Source: Orychophragmus violaceus
Taxonomy: Eukaryota > Streptophyta > Magnoliopsida > Brassicales > Brassicaceae
Assembly: GCA_030180135.1 (NCBI GenBank)
Contig: CM058231.1
Span: 52,028,235-52,092,234 of the forward strand
DNA length: 64,000 nt
Direction of reading: 5' to 3'
Shown here: positions 1-9,982 of the stretch, one piece after another
How positions within the stretch are numbered: the first letter of the stretch is position 1
Layout: the number at the start of each line of letters is the position of its first letter
Translations under genes and position numbers: made by a program
Notes under the pieces: model-generated
Seen by the model: only the letters and a program-made list of their open reading frames with translations
The model's database searches: none
What the model was told of the DNA's origin: nothing

Positions 1-194
1 ATGTATTGATACGAAGTAGATAAATATCGATTATGCTGACTCTATCCGTTTATTTTGTTGTTTTACAGCGAGATATCACGGCTGAAATCTGCTAAAGGTA
101 TGTGAAATTTAAAGGGTAGTACTTTGAATTTGTGTTTGGTTATATTGTTTACAATCTTAAATCGAAGCTGGGTTTTTTTGCAGAGAACTTTGGG

Positions 195-665
195 GTTCAG
201 AACTTGAGATCGTAATAGACGCCGTGATACGGATTGAACAGAACATATTGATTGGTATTGTTGAATCATGGGAGTCTTTGACTGCTGGAATGATTCAGCT
301 TCTTAAAGGAGCAGCAATCTACATTGTTGGAGATTCAACTGAGATTAACCAAAAGGTGTCTCGGGAGCTAGCGGATGGACTCAAGTATTTTGCTATTCAG
401 ATTTCTGATCAAGAGCTCAATATGAATGTTATTATGAAAGCTTTTTTAAGAGTCTTATACAGTTGATATGATCTGCACGTATAGTCCTCTAGACTCCAAG
501 GAGTTGCTGGAGAGCTTTTACAAGCAAACAATCGATTCTTGTGAGTCTCTGCTTTTGGAACCTGATTCATCTAACAAAAAAATCTTCCTCACTTCTCAGG
601 ACCCTGATTCTGTAGCTGAAGCAGAGAACAGACAACAGTTGGACTGAGAAAACCAATCCGCATAT
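195..665 (+). pseudogene. Captured fragment of a shikimate kinase-like gene (SKL2-like)
   Basis: The plus strand encodes a phrase running from SWESLT through a GAAIYIVGDSTEINQKV stretch to RELADGL, and then, after a decayed intron, YSPLDSKELLESF. A further stretch, DPDSVAEAE, follows another intron (541-599, GTGAGT to CTCAG). From memory this order resembles plant SKL2, a chloroplast protein related to shikimate kinase but thought to lack kinase activity. Introns are retained, so the capture was at DNA level, not through mRNA. The reading frame is broken at several points and runs into a stop near 646, so no functional protein is expected. The assignment rests on remembered similarity and could be a close paralogue. 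Confidence 0.55.
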
Positions 666-867
666 CCTTATCCAGGTTAGATACATCTAAGTTTTCTAAC
701 AGTTCTATATGAAACAGAAAACTAAAGACAAAACATAAATTTAAAACAAACATCCAAACATAATTAAAGATCTGAAACAAGAAAATAAAAGAGATGAGTT
801 CAACAACACATCGAGTTTAAGTTAAAGAGACAGAGAAGAGACATAGGGCAGATAAAACTCAGGTCTT

Positions 868-1812
868 AGAGAGGCACAATAGCACCATATCTGGCAACAT
901 ACGGGTCACTATTTGCTAGCTCTCTCCTAAAATTATAAACATCTACCATCCGGGGGTTGAATCCTCCACATCTTTAACACCACAATCACCACTCCAAGAC
1001 CCCTAGTGTTTTCCCACTCATCCCTGAGTGCAAAAGCAGTATCCCCATTTGCAACACATTTAATCTGATGATCTCTGTCATGCAAAAAAAACTTCTGTCA
1101 TAACAGAGTTGTGAATATAATAAACTTGTGATTATAAACTCTCTTGACTTACATGTTGTCTCTTATGTGGAACACCAGCCGTGACCTTTTACGGTCTGCC
1201 CAACAGACAGTAAGGGGTTCCACGTTGAAGACCACACCCATGGTATCTACAAGATAAGTTCTCAAATCTGGTTACTTATATTTATTCATGATTAGGAATA
1301 TGTGTTGGTTAGTGTTAAGCAATCATACCTATAGGAGTGTCGATGTTGATGTGAGGGATATGCCCCCATACACTTGAAATCTATGTAGTGATAGTTGTTG
1401 AGAGGGTCGATGCGTTTGATGATAGTCCCGTCCATGACACTAAGTCTGAATGGAGAGTTTACATGCTTGAAACCTGCATACGCCTTCTCAACATGAACCC
1501 TGAAAATCTCGAGCCACCTGCCCTCTTGTTCCTCAGTTCCTTTAAATCTACTTGCTTCTGATAGATAAATTACCATCTCAGTCTTAGTTCCCTGCAAATT
1601 TAGAAATGGTATGATGTGTTAGTTGCATGTATGATGTGTTCAGTCCAAGAATTAGAGTTTAAACTTACAGCCTCGTCTGCCAATATGTAACTCCAGAACG
1701 GTTCATCTTCGAAAATCTGATATGAGTGGATCCTGATTATCTTCACTCTAAAACACCAAGCTCTGAGTTTGTCGTAGACCTCCAAGTCCGAAAGCTTGTT
1801 GCACCACGACAT
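868..1812 (-). pseudogene. Captured fragment of an RPA70-like OB-fold gene (DUF223 type)
   Basis: Read on the minus strand, the fragment begins at 1812 with a Met and encodes an OB-fold-like pattern: LRAWCFRVKIIRIHSYQ, then SYILADEA. An intron at 1668-1592 (GTAAGT to GCAG) joins this cleanly to GTKTEMVIYLSEASRF. EGRWLEIFRVHVEKAYAGF and SPFRLSVMDGTIIKRID follow. Further exon-like pieces at about 1255-1155 and 1085-868 continue a second domain (IKCVANGDTAFALRDEWEN). This matches plant replication protein A 70-kDa-like/DUF223 proteins, which bind single-stranded DNA and are often amplified with plant transposons. It lies antisense to the two flanking captured fragments. Retained introns again indicate DNA-level capture. 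It is probably not functional. Confidence 0.6.
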
Positions 1813-2181
1813 GATGTTATTGAATGACTTGTGATTTCTTTTTTGTGGTTTTGCAGAGAAAATAGATGAGAAAGGGGAGAAAGAAGGCGACCTAACTGCC
1901 TCTATTTATGTTTCAAAATAACCGTGAGAAACCAAACAGTTTCTAATGTTTTTTTAATTATTTTACTAATTAATTTGATTTGAAATGACTTGCAGAGAGG
2001 TGTAATGATGGTTTCCTCTGAAGATATGCAACCTTTAATTCTCATTCATTGCATTTGGTTAAGAGCTTTTCGGTCTGCTTGCATGCATTTGGTTTAACTT
2101 CTCATTCATTACATTTGGTAAGAGATGGTTCAATCAGTTAAGATTTAATTTTATAAAATCGAGTTGCCAAGGAAAGCATGA
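1813..2181. other. Non-coding filler inside CACTA-1
   Basis: AT-rich sequence between the antisense RPA-like fragment and the phosphofructokinase fragment. It holds a short direct repeat of TTCTCATTCATT followed by a CATTTGGTT phrase, seen near 2039 and 2099. The part next to 1812 may have been the promoter or 5' UTR of the RPA-like source gene. I see no ORF or RNA gene. Confidence 0.4.
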
Positions 2182-2590
2182 ATGTATAATCGGAAGATTT
2201 TTCTGATATGGTTGCAAGTGAAAGAAATTCTGATTGAGGAGTCAAACGTACAGCATGTCCTTGTCTTGTGTTCTTGTTTTGAACATTATTGTGGGAGTAA
2301 CGAGAACGGTACAGTTAAGCTTATGGGTCGTCACAGTGGTAAGTTATCCTTGTCTTCTGTTTTTTCTTTGAACATTACAGTTAAAAACCTATCGAGCTTT
2401 TACTGAGTAAAGGCTATTCTACAGGATTCATAGCGATGTATGCTACATTAGCCAGCAGAGATGTTGATTGCTGCTTGATTCCCGAGTCACCATTTTACCT
2501 CGAAGGAGAAGGTGGACTCTTAGAGTACATAGAGAAACGGCTCAAGGAGAGTGGTCACATGGTGATTGTTCTTGCTGAAGGAGCATGACA
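2182..2590 (+). pseudogene. Captured fragment of ATP-dependent 6-phosphofructokinase (PFK)
   Basis: The first exon ends SNENGTVKLMGRHSG. An intron (2339-2424, GTAAG to TACAG) splices in frame to GFIAMYATLASRDVDCCLIP, followed by ESPFYLEGEGG and HMVIVLAEGA. These are hallmark blocks of plant ATP-PFK, the glycolytic enzyme that phosphorylates fructose-6-phosphate; the MGRHSG block belongs to the substrate-binding core. The sequence then meets TGA where the family has a glycine (GAGQ), and similarity ends soon after. Only about 80-90 of some 450 residues are present, so this cannot be an enzyme. The exon upstream of SNENG is not recognisably PFK and may be another fused piece. The copy at 41018-41426 is nearly identical. 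Confidence 0.85.
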
Positions 2591-2754
2591 AGATCCATTG
2601 TCTTCTATTGGATTGTGTATATATATAAGTTTTTTTAACTCTGGTTTTGCGTCTAAATAGATGTATACTTTTAATTTAGTGGAGAAATGAGATGTCTATA
2701 CTAAGGATTTATATCCATCCTAAAAAGTCCAATTTGCTAAAGAATTACTAGGGT

Positions 2755-3180
2755 ATGAAATCAAAACCACATCTATACCCTAAACCCCAAAACTTCTTTT
2801 TATTTCTCACTTATATTATTATACTTGTTGTATAGACAAACTAATGATAATTTATTTAAGAGTATAAATAAGGTTTAGGGCTTGAACCCTAATCATATAC
2901 CCCAAAACAATAAATCTAGGCTATAAACTCAGACCTTAAAGACTTAAATCCTACACTTGTAACATTAAACCCTAAATCTAAAACCTTAATTCCTCACTAA
3001 ACACAAACCCTAAACCCTAAATTATTAATCCTTAATCATAAACACTAGATTTGAAATTTTAAAACTTTATCTCTATATCCTAAACCTTAAACTTTTAACC
3101 CTTAATCATAAACACTAGATTTTAAATTTAAAAATCTTATCTCTCTACCCTAAACCCTAAAATTTTAACCCTTAATCATT
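2755..3180. repeat. Degenerate telomere-like CCCTAAA tract in CACTA-1
   Basis: Repeated CCCTAAA and ACCCTAAAC variants are scattered among AAACACTAGATTT phrases, forming imperfect units of roughly 60-70 bp. The tract recurs in CACTA-2 (about 41590-42030), and a related tract lies in CACTA-3 (about 63300-63710). It is therefore a family trait and not a true telomere. The remaining sequence to 3435 is AT-rich and featureless. Confidence 0.75.
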
Positions 3181-3435
3181 TAACACTAATTTTTAAACAC
3201 TGAATAATATAACAAAAATTTAATAATTTGAATAATATAACAAAACATTGAATAATATATAATTTATTTGTATTGAGTTACCACATATTGTAAAAATAAC
3301 ACACTAATTAAAAGAAAATAATTGACAAAAAAATTTTAAAAAGAATAAAATAACTGAAATGTTAAACTTGAAACTGTAATAAAAAAATCTGGTCTTAACA
3401 AAAACAACAAATAAAAAACTGGTTTTTCATTGGTT

Positions 3436-3452
3436 AAGACATAGAAATAAGG
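3436..3452. repeat. LINE target-site duplication, left copy
   Basis: AAGACATAGAAATAAGG occurs here and again at 26002-26018, and only once at the matching place in CACTA-2 (about 42271-42287). A 17-bp duplication next to a 3' poly-A run is the usual product of target-primed reverse transcription. Confidence 0.92.
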
Positions 3453-3544
3453 GGAGAGTATTTATTTCTTTAACAAACTTAATATTCAGCAAACGGTGAT
3501 TGTAACGTAAGGGATGGCGACAAGAAAGGTGATTTAGGGTTATG

Positions 3545-3856
3545 TTTTTGCGAGGGAGATGGGTCCTGATTCGGGCAGATTCTTACTGCGATTCGGCAAT
3601 CAAGGTGGTATGTGCTTTCGGATTTGGTTTTGAGGTTCACGATCGGTTTTTGATCTCGGAATTAACGATGAATATACGAGAAGGGCTATTTGGGGTTTTG
3701 TTTTCGCGATGGAAAAGGGTTGTGATTTGGGCAGATTCTCTTACCGATTTGGTGTGGTATCTCTTTTGGAATCAGGGATTTGGTTTTGAGGTTCATGATC
3801 GGGATTTGATTTCGGAGTTAGGGATGAATGTGCAAAAACCCGAGGATCTCGCTATG
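3545..3856 (+). repeat. Two tandem 156-bp units in the LINE 5' UTR
   Basis: Two imperfect units with a 156-bp offset each contain GGGCAGATTCT followed by GGATTTGGTTTTGAGGTTCA. Tandem monomers in a LINE 5' end often form the internal promoter, but no promoter motif was identified here. The 159-codon ORF over this stretch is probably a by-product of the repeat. Confidence 0.65.
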
Positions 3857-4452
3857 TGGATTTGGACGAGATTTGTGGAGTTAAGGAAAGGGATTCTCTC
3901 AATTCGCATGAGGGGGTGGTGGATCTCGGTTTCCTTTCAAAGGTTTTCAAGGTACATCTTTTCAGGATATTTTTTAGGTTGTAAGATTGTCTACAGCAGA
4001 GACCATGAGTATTTGGCATGATAATTTTATTGAAGCTTTCGCTGAAGGTGCAGTGCTATATGGGATGTATATTGCTCTTGTTTCGAGTATATAACTTTGG
4101 ATTTGGGATGATCTTTCAAGAGGCGCTAAAACCGAATGAGATTATTTTCTTAGCCATAATTTGGGTGATTGATTTTGGGAAATCAATGTTTGAGATAGGA
4201 GAATTTATCGGTAACAAAGCTCATTTCCATAAACGGGATAATTGGAAATCACAAATGGAGTCAGTAATTGATTTCAATCATTGGGAAGATTTTTTGGTGA
4301 TTATGTATCAATCACGAAGATTATGGATGGTTAAGAAGGCAACTAGAGGGTTGATGGTGTATGCATGGTATAAATTGGAAGGCTGGGGCGAGACAATTCT
4401 CATCACTTTTCTCACTATTCTTAGCATCTTTAGTTCACAAAAGGTTTCGAAG
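3857..4452 (+). other. LINE 5' UTR, distal part
   Basis: No recognisable domain. A reading frame stays open from 4018 into ORF1, but its residues before about 4453 (rich in F, I, W and L) resemble no family I know. I take it as untranslated leader. Confidence 0.4.
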
Positions 4453-4917
4453 ATGTCACAGAGTCACATTGCTGTTTCTAAAAGTGCCGGCAAAACAGTT
4501 GCAGTGGCTTCCCAGAGGATGCAGATCTCAGTACCACATTTTGACAACAAAGAGCTAATTGCGGCATATGGCAAGACGCTCATCGACAGGTGTATGAATC
4601 CGAAGCTCCAGGACACAAGATCTCTAATCCATATGCTTCCAAGAATATGGAAGATGGAGGAAAGGATTGCTGGTGCGGATTTAGGCCTGGGTCGTTTCCA
4701 GTTTGACTTTGATCTGGAGGAAGATATCATTGAAGTCCTTAGCATGGAGCCTTTTCATTTTGATCACAGGATGGTCTCTTTGGTGCGGTGGGAGCCAATC
4801 ATAGAAGCCTCTTACCATCAGTTATTACCTTTTGGGTCAAGGTTATGGGGGTTCCTCTCCATTGGTGGGCTGATCAAACTTTCAGGAGCATTGGTGATGG
4901 CATTGGCAAGACAGACG
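4453..4917 (+). pseudogene. LINE ORF1, N-terminal part
   Basis: Starts at the Met in MSQSHIAVSKSAG. It runs through a DUF4283-like region with LIDRCMNPKLQDTRSLIHML and FQFDFDLEEDI, and the frame then shifts near 4790 to read FWVKVMGVPLHWW. This is the RNA-binding ORF1 protein of plant L1 elements. It is cut at codon level by Copia-1 and resumes at 12268. The frameshift and the insertion make it inactive. Confidence 0.8.
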
Positions 4918-5557
4918 TGAAGGAATGTTTAGTGTTAATCCAGATTCAATTCTCAGATTCAACAGTCCTAAACATGCAGATCTAGGTTCTCTTGATTAGA
5001 AACTTAATGTAGATCTCACCTTTTACCTGTTTATGCAGCGGAAAGAGAGAACAGGTCAGAGATCAGCAGAACCACCAAGAGATGGATCCTCCAAAGGCTC
5101 ACACACGCTTCACAGGAAATTGGCTGCTAGACCGAGCTGATGGGAGGCGCAGAGAGAGAGAGAAATCGCGGCTGGGGCTTAGGGTGAGGGAAAAGAATTA
5201 GACTTTGTTTTATTTATAAAACCCTTCTCTAATTCCTTTTGGGCTTTTGGGCCCAAATTCCCAGTCTGATTAAATCCCTTAGATTTAATCAGACCCATTA
5301 ATCTCTCTCTAAGTTCGGTAAATGCCTAGCACTTTTACCGTACTTCTGCTATAACCGTTCCTTCGTATTTTCCTGTTAGCTTAGGCGTGTGACCCATATG
5401 GGATCATATAATAAAGGCAATAAGTCCAAGACTTATAGATCATGAGCGGACTCTAGCAAGCCATCATGACCCCCAGTATTATATGACTTATGTCTGATCA
5501 TTGACATACTCTTACTTTCTAGAGACAGTACCGAGATTACTGGACATAATTCCAACA
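4918..5557 (-). repeat. Copia-1 3' LTR
   Basis: 640 bp, nearly identical to 11623-12262. On the minus strand it begins TGTTGGAATTATG and ends CATTCCTTCA. It is the downstream LTR because the polypurine tract adjoins it at 5558. Confidence 0.95.
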
Positions 5558-5570
5558 ATCTCCCACTTGT
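5558..5570 (-). promoter_or_regulatory. Copia-1 polypurine tract
   Basis: The minus strand reads ACAAGTGGGAGAT directly before the 3' LTR. This is the usual plus-strand primer of copia reverse transcription. From here to 6404 there is a 3' untranslated stretch without a convincing ORF. Confidence 0.8.
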
Positions 5571-6404
5571 ACTGGAATCTCTGTATTCATAATCCTTTTG
5601 TCTCAATATCTCGATTAGTCATAAGGCAAGATTAGTGTCATCCTTATAAAGCCTAATCTTGTTCATCGGACTCTGATTCGATACTGACAATCCAAACGAC
5701 TCGGGAAAGTCCGTTTGAGCATGGCCATGCATTTTCCAGTGTTCAAATCTCCGATTGGCCTAGAGATATTCACTCCATTAATATTGGAGGGACAAATTCC
5801 GTCTTGCTCCATCACTGTAAACTACTCATTTCATAATACACCCAATCAAGGTCCTTATAACTATCGCTTAACGACAGCATTAGACAATGATCAAAGTGCA
5901 TCAGTCCATGTGCAGTCACATGCATGCGAACTCAGGTCTAAGGACTATACTCTATAGTCGTAGTAAGAATCTCTTATGACACGGATATAAATATCCTGAA
6001 GAGTTCTTATAATCGGGTCTTGTCCGGTCGTATGTTCCCAACATACACCTATGTACTGACTTTGATGCCGCGCATCTATGACACATGAAACTTGGTCATA
6101 AGTCACATACCAATCTAGTCTCACACGGTTGTTGGTGTTCCAATTTCAACAACCTTCGACTAGGGACAGGATGATATAAACCATCTTTCAAATATAGGGT
6201 CTCATGATCAAGCTAAATGACTTTGATGACTCAAGATCAAGTCATTTACTTCGATGACCTATAAAATGGTTCATATCATTTTGGAACGATTATTTCATCA
6301 CAGTTAAAATAATCTTGAAATAATAATTTCATTAAACATAAAATGTTTTACAAGAACATATCAAATAACTAAATAAAGCCTTTAAACTCCCACTCAAATT
6401 TAGA

Positions 6405-8945
6405 TTACATTTCAATGTCTCTAATGCCTACAGCTTCAGTCAGGAACTCGAGCTTAGGCCTTGGGAGTGGCTTTGTCAACGGATCAGCGACGTTATCATC
6501 TGTCTGAACTCGGCTGATCTTGACTTCCTTTCTATTAATGATGTCACGTATCAAGTGAAATCTTCTTAGAACATGCTTGGATTTCTGGTGTGATCTTGGT
6601 TCCTTTGCCTGAGCTATAGCACCATTGTTGTCACAAAACAGTGCCAGAGGCTCAGCCGCATTTGGTATCACACCTAGTTCAATAATGAACTTTCGTATCC
6701 AAACAGCTTCCTTCGCTGCTTCTGAGGCGGCGATATATTCAGCTTCTGTAGTGGAATCAGCAACGGTGTCTTGCTTGGAGCTTCTCCAACTGATTGCACC
6801 GCCATTCAGACAAAAGATATAACCGGACTGTGACCGGAAATCATCTTGGTCTGTCTGGAAACTTGCGTCCGTGAATCCACTGACTTTAAGCACATCACTT
6901 CCTCCGTATACCAAGAACTTGTCCTTTGTATGTCTTAGATACTTCAGGATGTTCTTGACGGCAATCCAATGGTTTTCACCTGGATTTGACTGGTATCTAC
7001 TCGTCATGCTCAATGCATAAGCAACATCAGGACGAGTACAGATCATGGCATACATGATAGATCCTATTGCAGATGCATAAGGAATATTCTTCATGAGCTC
7101 AAGCTCAGCAGCCGTCGTAGGGCTCTGCTTCTTGCTTAGCGTTGTGCCATGTACCATTGGCGTGAAGCCCTTCTTGGAATCTTTCATGCTGAAGCTTTGT
7201 AGGACTTTGTCAATGTATGAATCTTGACACAAACCTATCAGCCTTCTAGATCTATCCCGATAGATCCTGATTCCAAGAACGTATGCGGCTTCACCCATGT
7301 CTTTCATGGAAAAACAACTTCCAAGCCAGTCCTTTACCGACTTTAGCATTGGAACGTCGTTTCCGAGAAGCTGTATGTCATCGACATACAGAATAAGAAA
7401 TACTATCTTGCTCCCACTAGTTTTCTTATACACGCATTGTTCTTCTTCGTTTCTGATGAAGTCAAATTGCTTGATCGCTTCATCAAAACGAAGATTCCAG
7501 CTCCTCGATGCTTGCTTCAATCCATAAATGGATTTATGAAGTTTGCATACTTTCCCAGCATTCTTTGGATCTATGTAACCGTCAGGTTGCGTCATATACA
7601 CATCCTCTTCCAGAATACCATTCAGGAAGGCGGTTTTCACGTCCATCTGCCAAATTTCATAATCATGAAAAGCAGCAGTTGCTAGTAGAATCCGAATAGA
7701 TTTCATCATAGCCACTGGTGAATAGGTTTCATCGTAATCCACACCGTGAACTTGTCTGAAACCTTTTGCCACCAACCTGGCTTTATAAATCTGGACATTT
7801 CCATCCACGTCAATCTTCTTCTTGAAGATCCATTTGCACTCGATGGCTTTTACACCAGCGGGTAAGTCAACCAATGAAAACACTTGGTTGACCGACATGG
7901 AGTCCATTTCGGAATCAGTGGCCTTGCGCCACTTCGAGGAATCTGGGCCCATCATGGCTTGATTGAAGTTCGATGGTTCATCACCATCAATGATCAGAAG
8001 ATCATGACAGTTAGTCACGAGGAATCCTTGATATCTCTCGGGTTCGTGACGGATCCTCCCGGATCTTCGAACTTCAGGTACTACAGGTTCAGGCTCTACA
8101 ATTTCTTGTAGGTCCTCCTGCTGCTCTTCCTCATTAGGTTGAGCAGTATCCTGTTCATCTTGAATTTCTTCAAGCAGTACCTTACTCCCACTGTCTTTCT
8201 TAGAGAGAAATTCCCTCTCAAGAAAGTTGCAATCCCGGGCAACAAAGATCTTGTTCTCGGAACGTAGATAGAAGTAATAAGCCTTGGTTTCCTTCGGATA
8301 ACCAATGAAGTAGCATTTATCAGACTTTGGTGTAAGCTTGTCTGAGATTAATCTCTTGACATAGGCTTCACAACCCCAAATTCTAAGATAAGACAGCACT
8401 GGAGCCACTCCAGTCCATAATTCATATGGTGTCTTTGCTACTGCTTTCGATGGCGCTCTATTTAGAGTGAACACTGCTGTTAGCAGAGCATATCCCCAAA
8501 GGGATATTGGAAGGTCTGTGTGACTCATCATAGATCGAACCATATCCAATAAGGTCCGATTTCTCCTCTCAGACACACCATTCCATTGAGGTGTTCCAGG
8601 AGGAGTGAGTTGGGACACGATCCCACACTCTCTTAGATGATCACTGAATTCTTGGCTTAAGTATTCTCCTCCTCGGTCGGACCGAAGAGCCTTAATGCTT
8701 TTGCCAAGTTGGTTCTGTACTTCATTTTGGAATTCTCTGAACTTCTCAAAAGATTCAGATTTATGTTTCATTAAATAAACATATCCATACCTACTGAAAT
8801 CATCAGTGAAGGTAATGAAGTACTGATAGTTTCCTCTTGCATTTGTGGACATTGGGCCACACACATCAGTGTGTATCAGGCCCAATAAGTCACTGGCCCT
8901 CTCGTTAGGTTTATTAAAGGGGGCCCGTGTCATTTTGCCCATCAT
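6405..8945 (-). CDS. Copia-1 pol: integrase, reverse transcriptase, RNase H
   Basis: An open frame of 846 codons; the Met at 8945 is internal to the original polyprotein. The integrase core shows the DDE triad at D27 (HTD), D90 (RSDRGGEY) and E126 (SERRNR), with D90-E126 spacing typical of D,D35E. A variable acidic linker (about 255-300) follows. Reverse transcriptase has WQMDVKTAF (D435), IYGLKQA and the catalytic YVDD at 520-523. RNase H has TDAS (692-695) and STTEAEYIA (731-739). There is no stop or frameshift, so this part could still encode active domains. Upstream, the protease linker and gag are damaged, so correct expression is doubtful. The protein would copy element RNA into DNA and insert it. 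Confidence 0.95.
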   Translation of the reverse strand: MMGKMTRAPFNKPNERASDLLGLIHTDVCGPMSTNARGNYQYFITFTDDFSRYGYVYLMKHKSESFEKFREFQNEVQNQLGKSIKALRSDRGGEYLSQEFSDHLRECGIVSQLTPPGTPQWNGVSERRNRTLLDMVRSMMSHTDLPISLWGYALLTAVFTLNRAPSKAVAKTPYELWTGVAPVLSYLRIWGCEAYVKRLISDKLTPKSDKCYFIGYPKETKAYYFYLRSENKIFVARDCNFLEREFLSKKDSGSKVLLEEIQDEQDTAQPNEEEQQEDLQEIVEPEPVVPEVRRSGRIRHEPERYQGFLVTNCHDLLIIDGDEPSNFNQAMMGPDSSKWRKATDSEMDSMSVNQVFSLVDLPAGVKAIECKWIFKKKIDVDGNVQIYKARLVAKGFRQVHGVDYDETYSPVAMMKSIRILLATAAFHDYEIWQMDVKTAFLNGILEEDVYMTQPDGYIDPKNAGKVCKLHKSIYGLKQASRSWNLRFDEAIKQFDFIRNEEEQCVYKKTSGSKIVFLILYVDDIQLLGNDVPMLKSVKDWLGSCFSMKDMGEAAYVLGIRIYRDRSRRLIGLCQDSYIDKVLQSFSMKDSKKGFTPMVHGTTLSKKQSPTTAAELELMKNIPYASAIGSIMYAMICTRPDVAYALSMTSRYQSNPGENHWIAVKNILKYLRHTKDKFLVYGGSDVLKVSGFTDASFQTDQDDFRSQSGYIFCLNGGAISWRSSKQDTVADSTTEAEYIAASEAAKEAVWIRKFIIELGVIPNAAEPLALFCDNNGAIAQAKEPRSHQKSKHVLRRFHLIRDIINRKEVKISRVQTDDNVADPLTKPLPRPKLEFLTEAVGIRDIEM

Positions 8946-9124
8946 GCAGGATTCGCATTTCTCACATGACTCAAAGTCAAATGAGCCAAGAAGTCCATTC
9001 TACTGTTGCTGAGTGCCTGCATATTAGTACAAATATGAGCCCCACAACCAGTATCCATAACCCATGAGGTATTATCAGAAGTAGTTGTATTAACTTCTAT
9101 AACAAAAATACCTGATGAAGAAGT
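8946..9124 (-). pseudogene. Copia-1 protease and GAG-pre-integrase remnant
   Basis: Minus-strand reading from 9120 gives an aspartic-protease-like SWVMDTGCGAHICTNMQAL. After a shift near 9000 it continues FDFESCEKCESCMMGK, which leads into the integrase frame. The stretch normally present between these blocks (rest of the protease and most of the GAG-pre-integrase domain, several hundred bases) is missing. The active-site DTG is visible, but the domain cannot fold as a full protease. Confidence 0.75.
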
Positions 9125-9982
9125 CTAGAGAGTCTTCTTCTTCAATTCCTTTAGACCTTCTTGGAATTTCTTACATTCTCTCCTCCAATGCCCTGGTTCT
9201 TTACAGAACCTGCAGATGTCAGTAGGCCCAGCCTTAGACTTGGGCTTGGGCTTTGGCGTGTCCTTGTCCGAGACTTGGACAGCCTTAGCCTTTCCCTTAT
9301 CCTTAGCAGAGGATTTCTTAAACCCCTTGCCCTTTTGCACCATAAGCACATTGGGGTCCTTGGCGGTTTTCCTCAAGTTGGGCTCTGCAGTCTTGAGCAT
9401 TCCGTGAAGCTCAGGCTATGTCTTACTCAAGCCATGCATATTAAAGTTCAGAATGAACTGATCATAGCTTGCAGGTAAAGACTGCAGAACGATGTCGCAG
9501 GCAAGTTCCTGGCTGATAGGGCAGTCGAGTTTCTGAAGATGATCGAGATAACCCATCATCTTCAAGACATGAGGACTCACTGCCGCATTTGCAGCCAACT
9601 TACAGTCTAAGAGGTTCTTAACTGTCTGAAACCTCTCAGTCCTTGCTTGCTCCTGAAAAAGCGATTTCAGGCTTGCCATTATCTCGATGGGTGACAACAC
9701 ACTCTCGAACTGCATTTGCAGCTCAGCAGTCATTGTCGCCAACATCAGGCAATAGACATCATTATCATCTGACGAATGCTTTTCCCAAGCATTATGCAGA
9801 GTCCTGGCAGCATTGTTAGGAGGCCTCTCGGGGAGGGGATCACGAAGGACATAATCCTTCTTCTCCTGCTTGAGGACCAGCCTCAAGTTCCTTGACCACG
9901 TCAGGAAGTTCGTTCCTGTCAGCTTCTCCTTCTCGAGAACAGACCGGATTGAGAATGTGTTTTGAGTGCTTGTAGTAGTCAT
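9125..9982 (-). pseudogene. Copia-1 gag with in-frame stop
   Basis: The likely start is the Met at 9982 (MTTTSTQNTFSIRSVLE), matching the gag start of Copia-2; the open frame extends upstream only by chance. A UBN2-type gag core follows. A TAG at 9416-9418 interrupts the frame after GLSKT where Copia-2 reads GLTKTLTEL. The same frame resumes (PELHGMLKT) and reaches the zinc knuckle CRFCKEPGHWRREC, then stops at 9125. Gag forms the virus-like particle and packages RNA. The stop would give a protein lacking the knuckle unless read through. Confidence 0.88.

Larger units (their letters stand above)
1..3452. mobile_element. CACTA-1, left arm (5' end outside window)
   Basis: Position 1 aligns with 38837 of the complete sister element CACTA-2 and stays nearly identical to 3452, so about 600 bp of the left end lies outside the window. 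The arm carries fragments of three apparent host genes and a telomere-like A/C-rich tract. I find no transposase, so the element is non-autonomous. The arm ends where an L1-type LINE inserted after AAGACATAGAAATAAGG, and the element resumes at 26019. The two arms plus the missing end add up to about 5.45 kb, matching CACTA-2. Confidence 0.85.

Noticed and set aside
2755..3180. True interstitial telomere or chromosome end
   Set aside because: The units are degenerate and interspersed, and they recur at the same place in other CACTA elements.
1..3452. A functional PFK, SKL2 or RPA70 gene
   Set aside because: Each is partial, carries stops or broken frames, and lies inside a transposon.
8096..8305. 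Minus-strand ORF inside Copia-1 pol in another frame
   Set aside because: It lies out of frame within the 846-codon pol frame and shows no motif.
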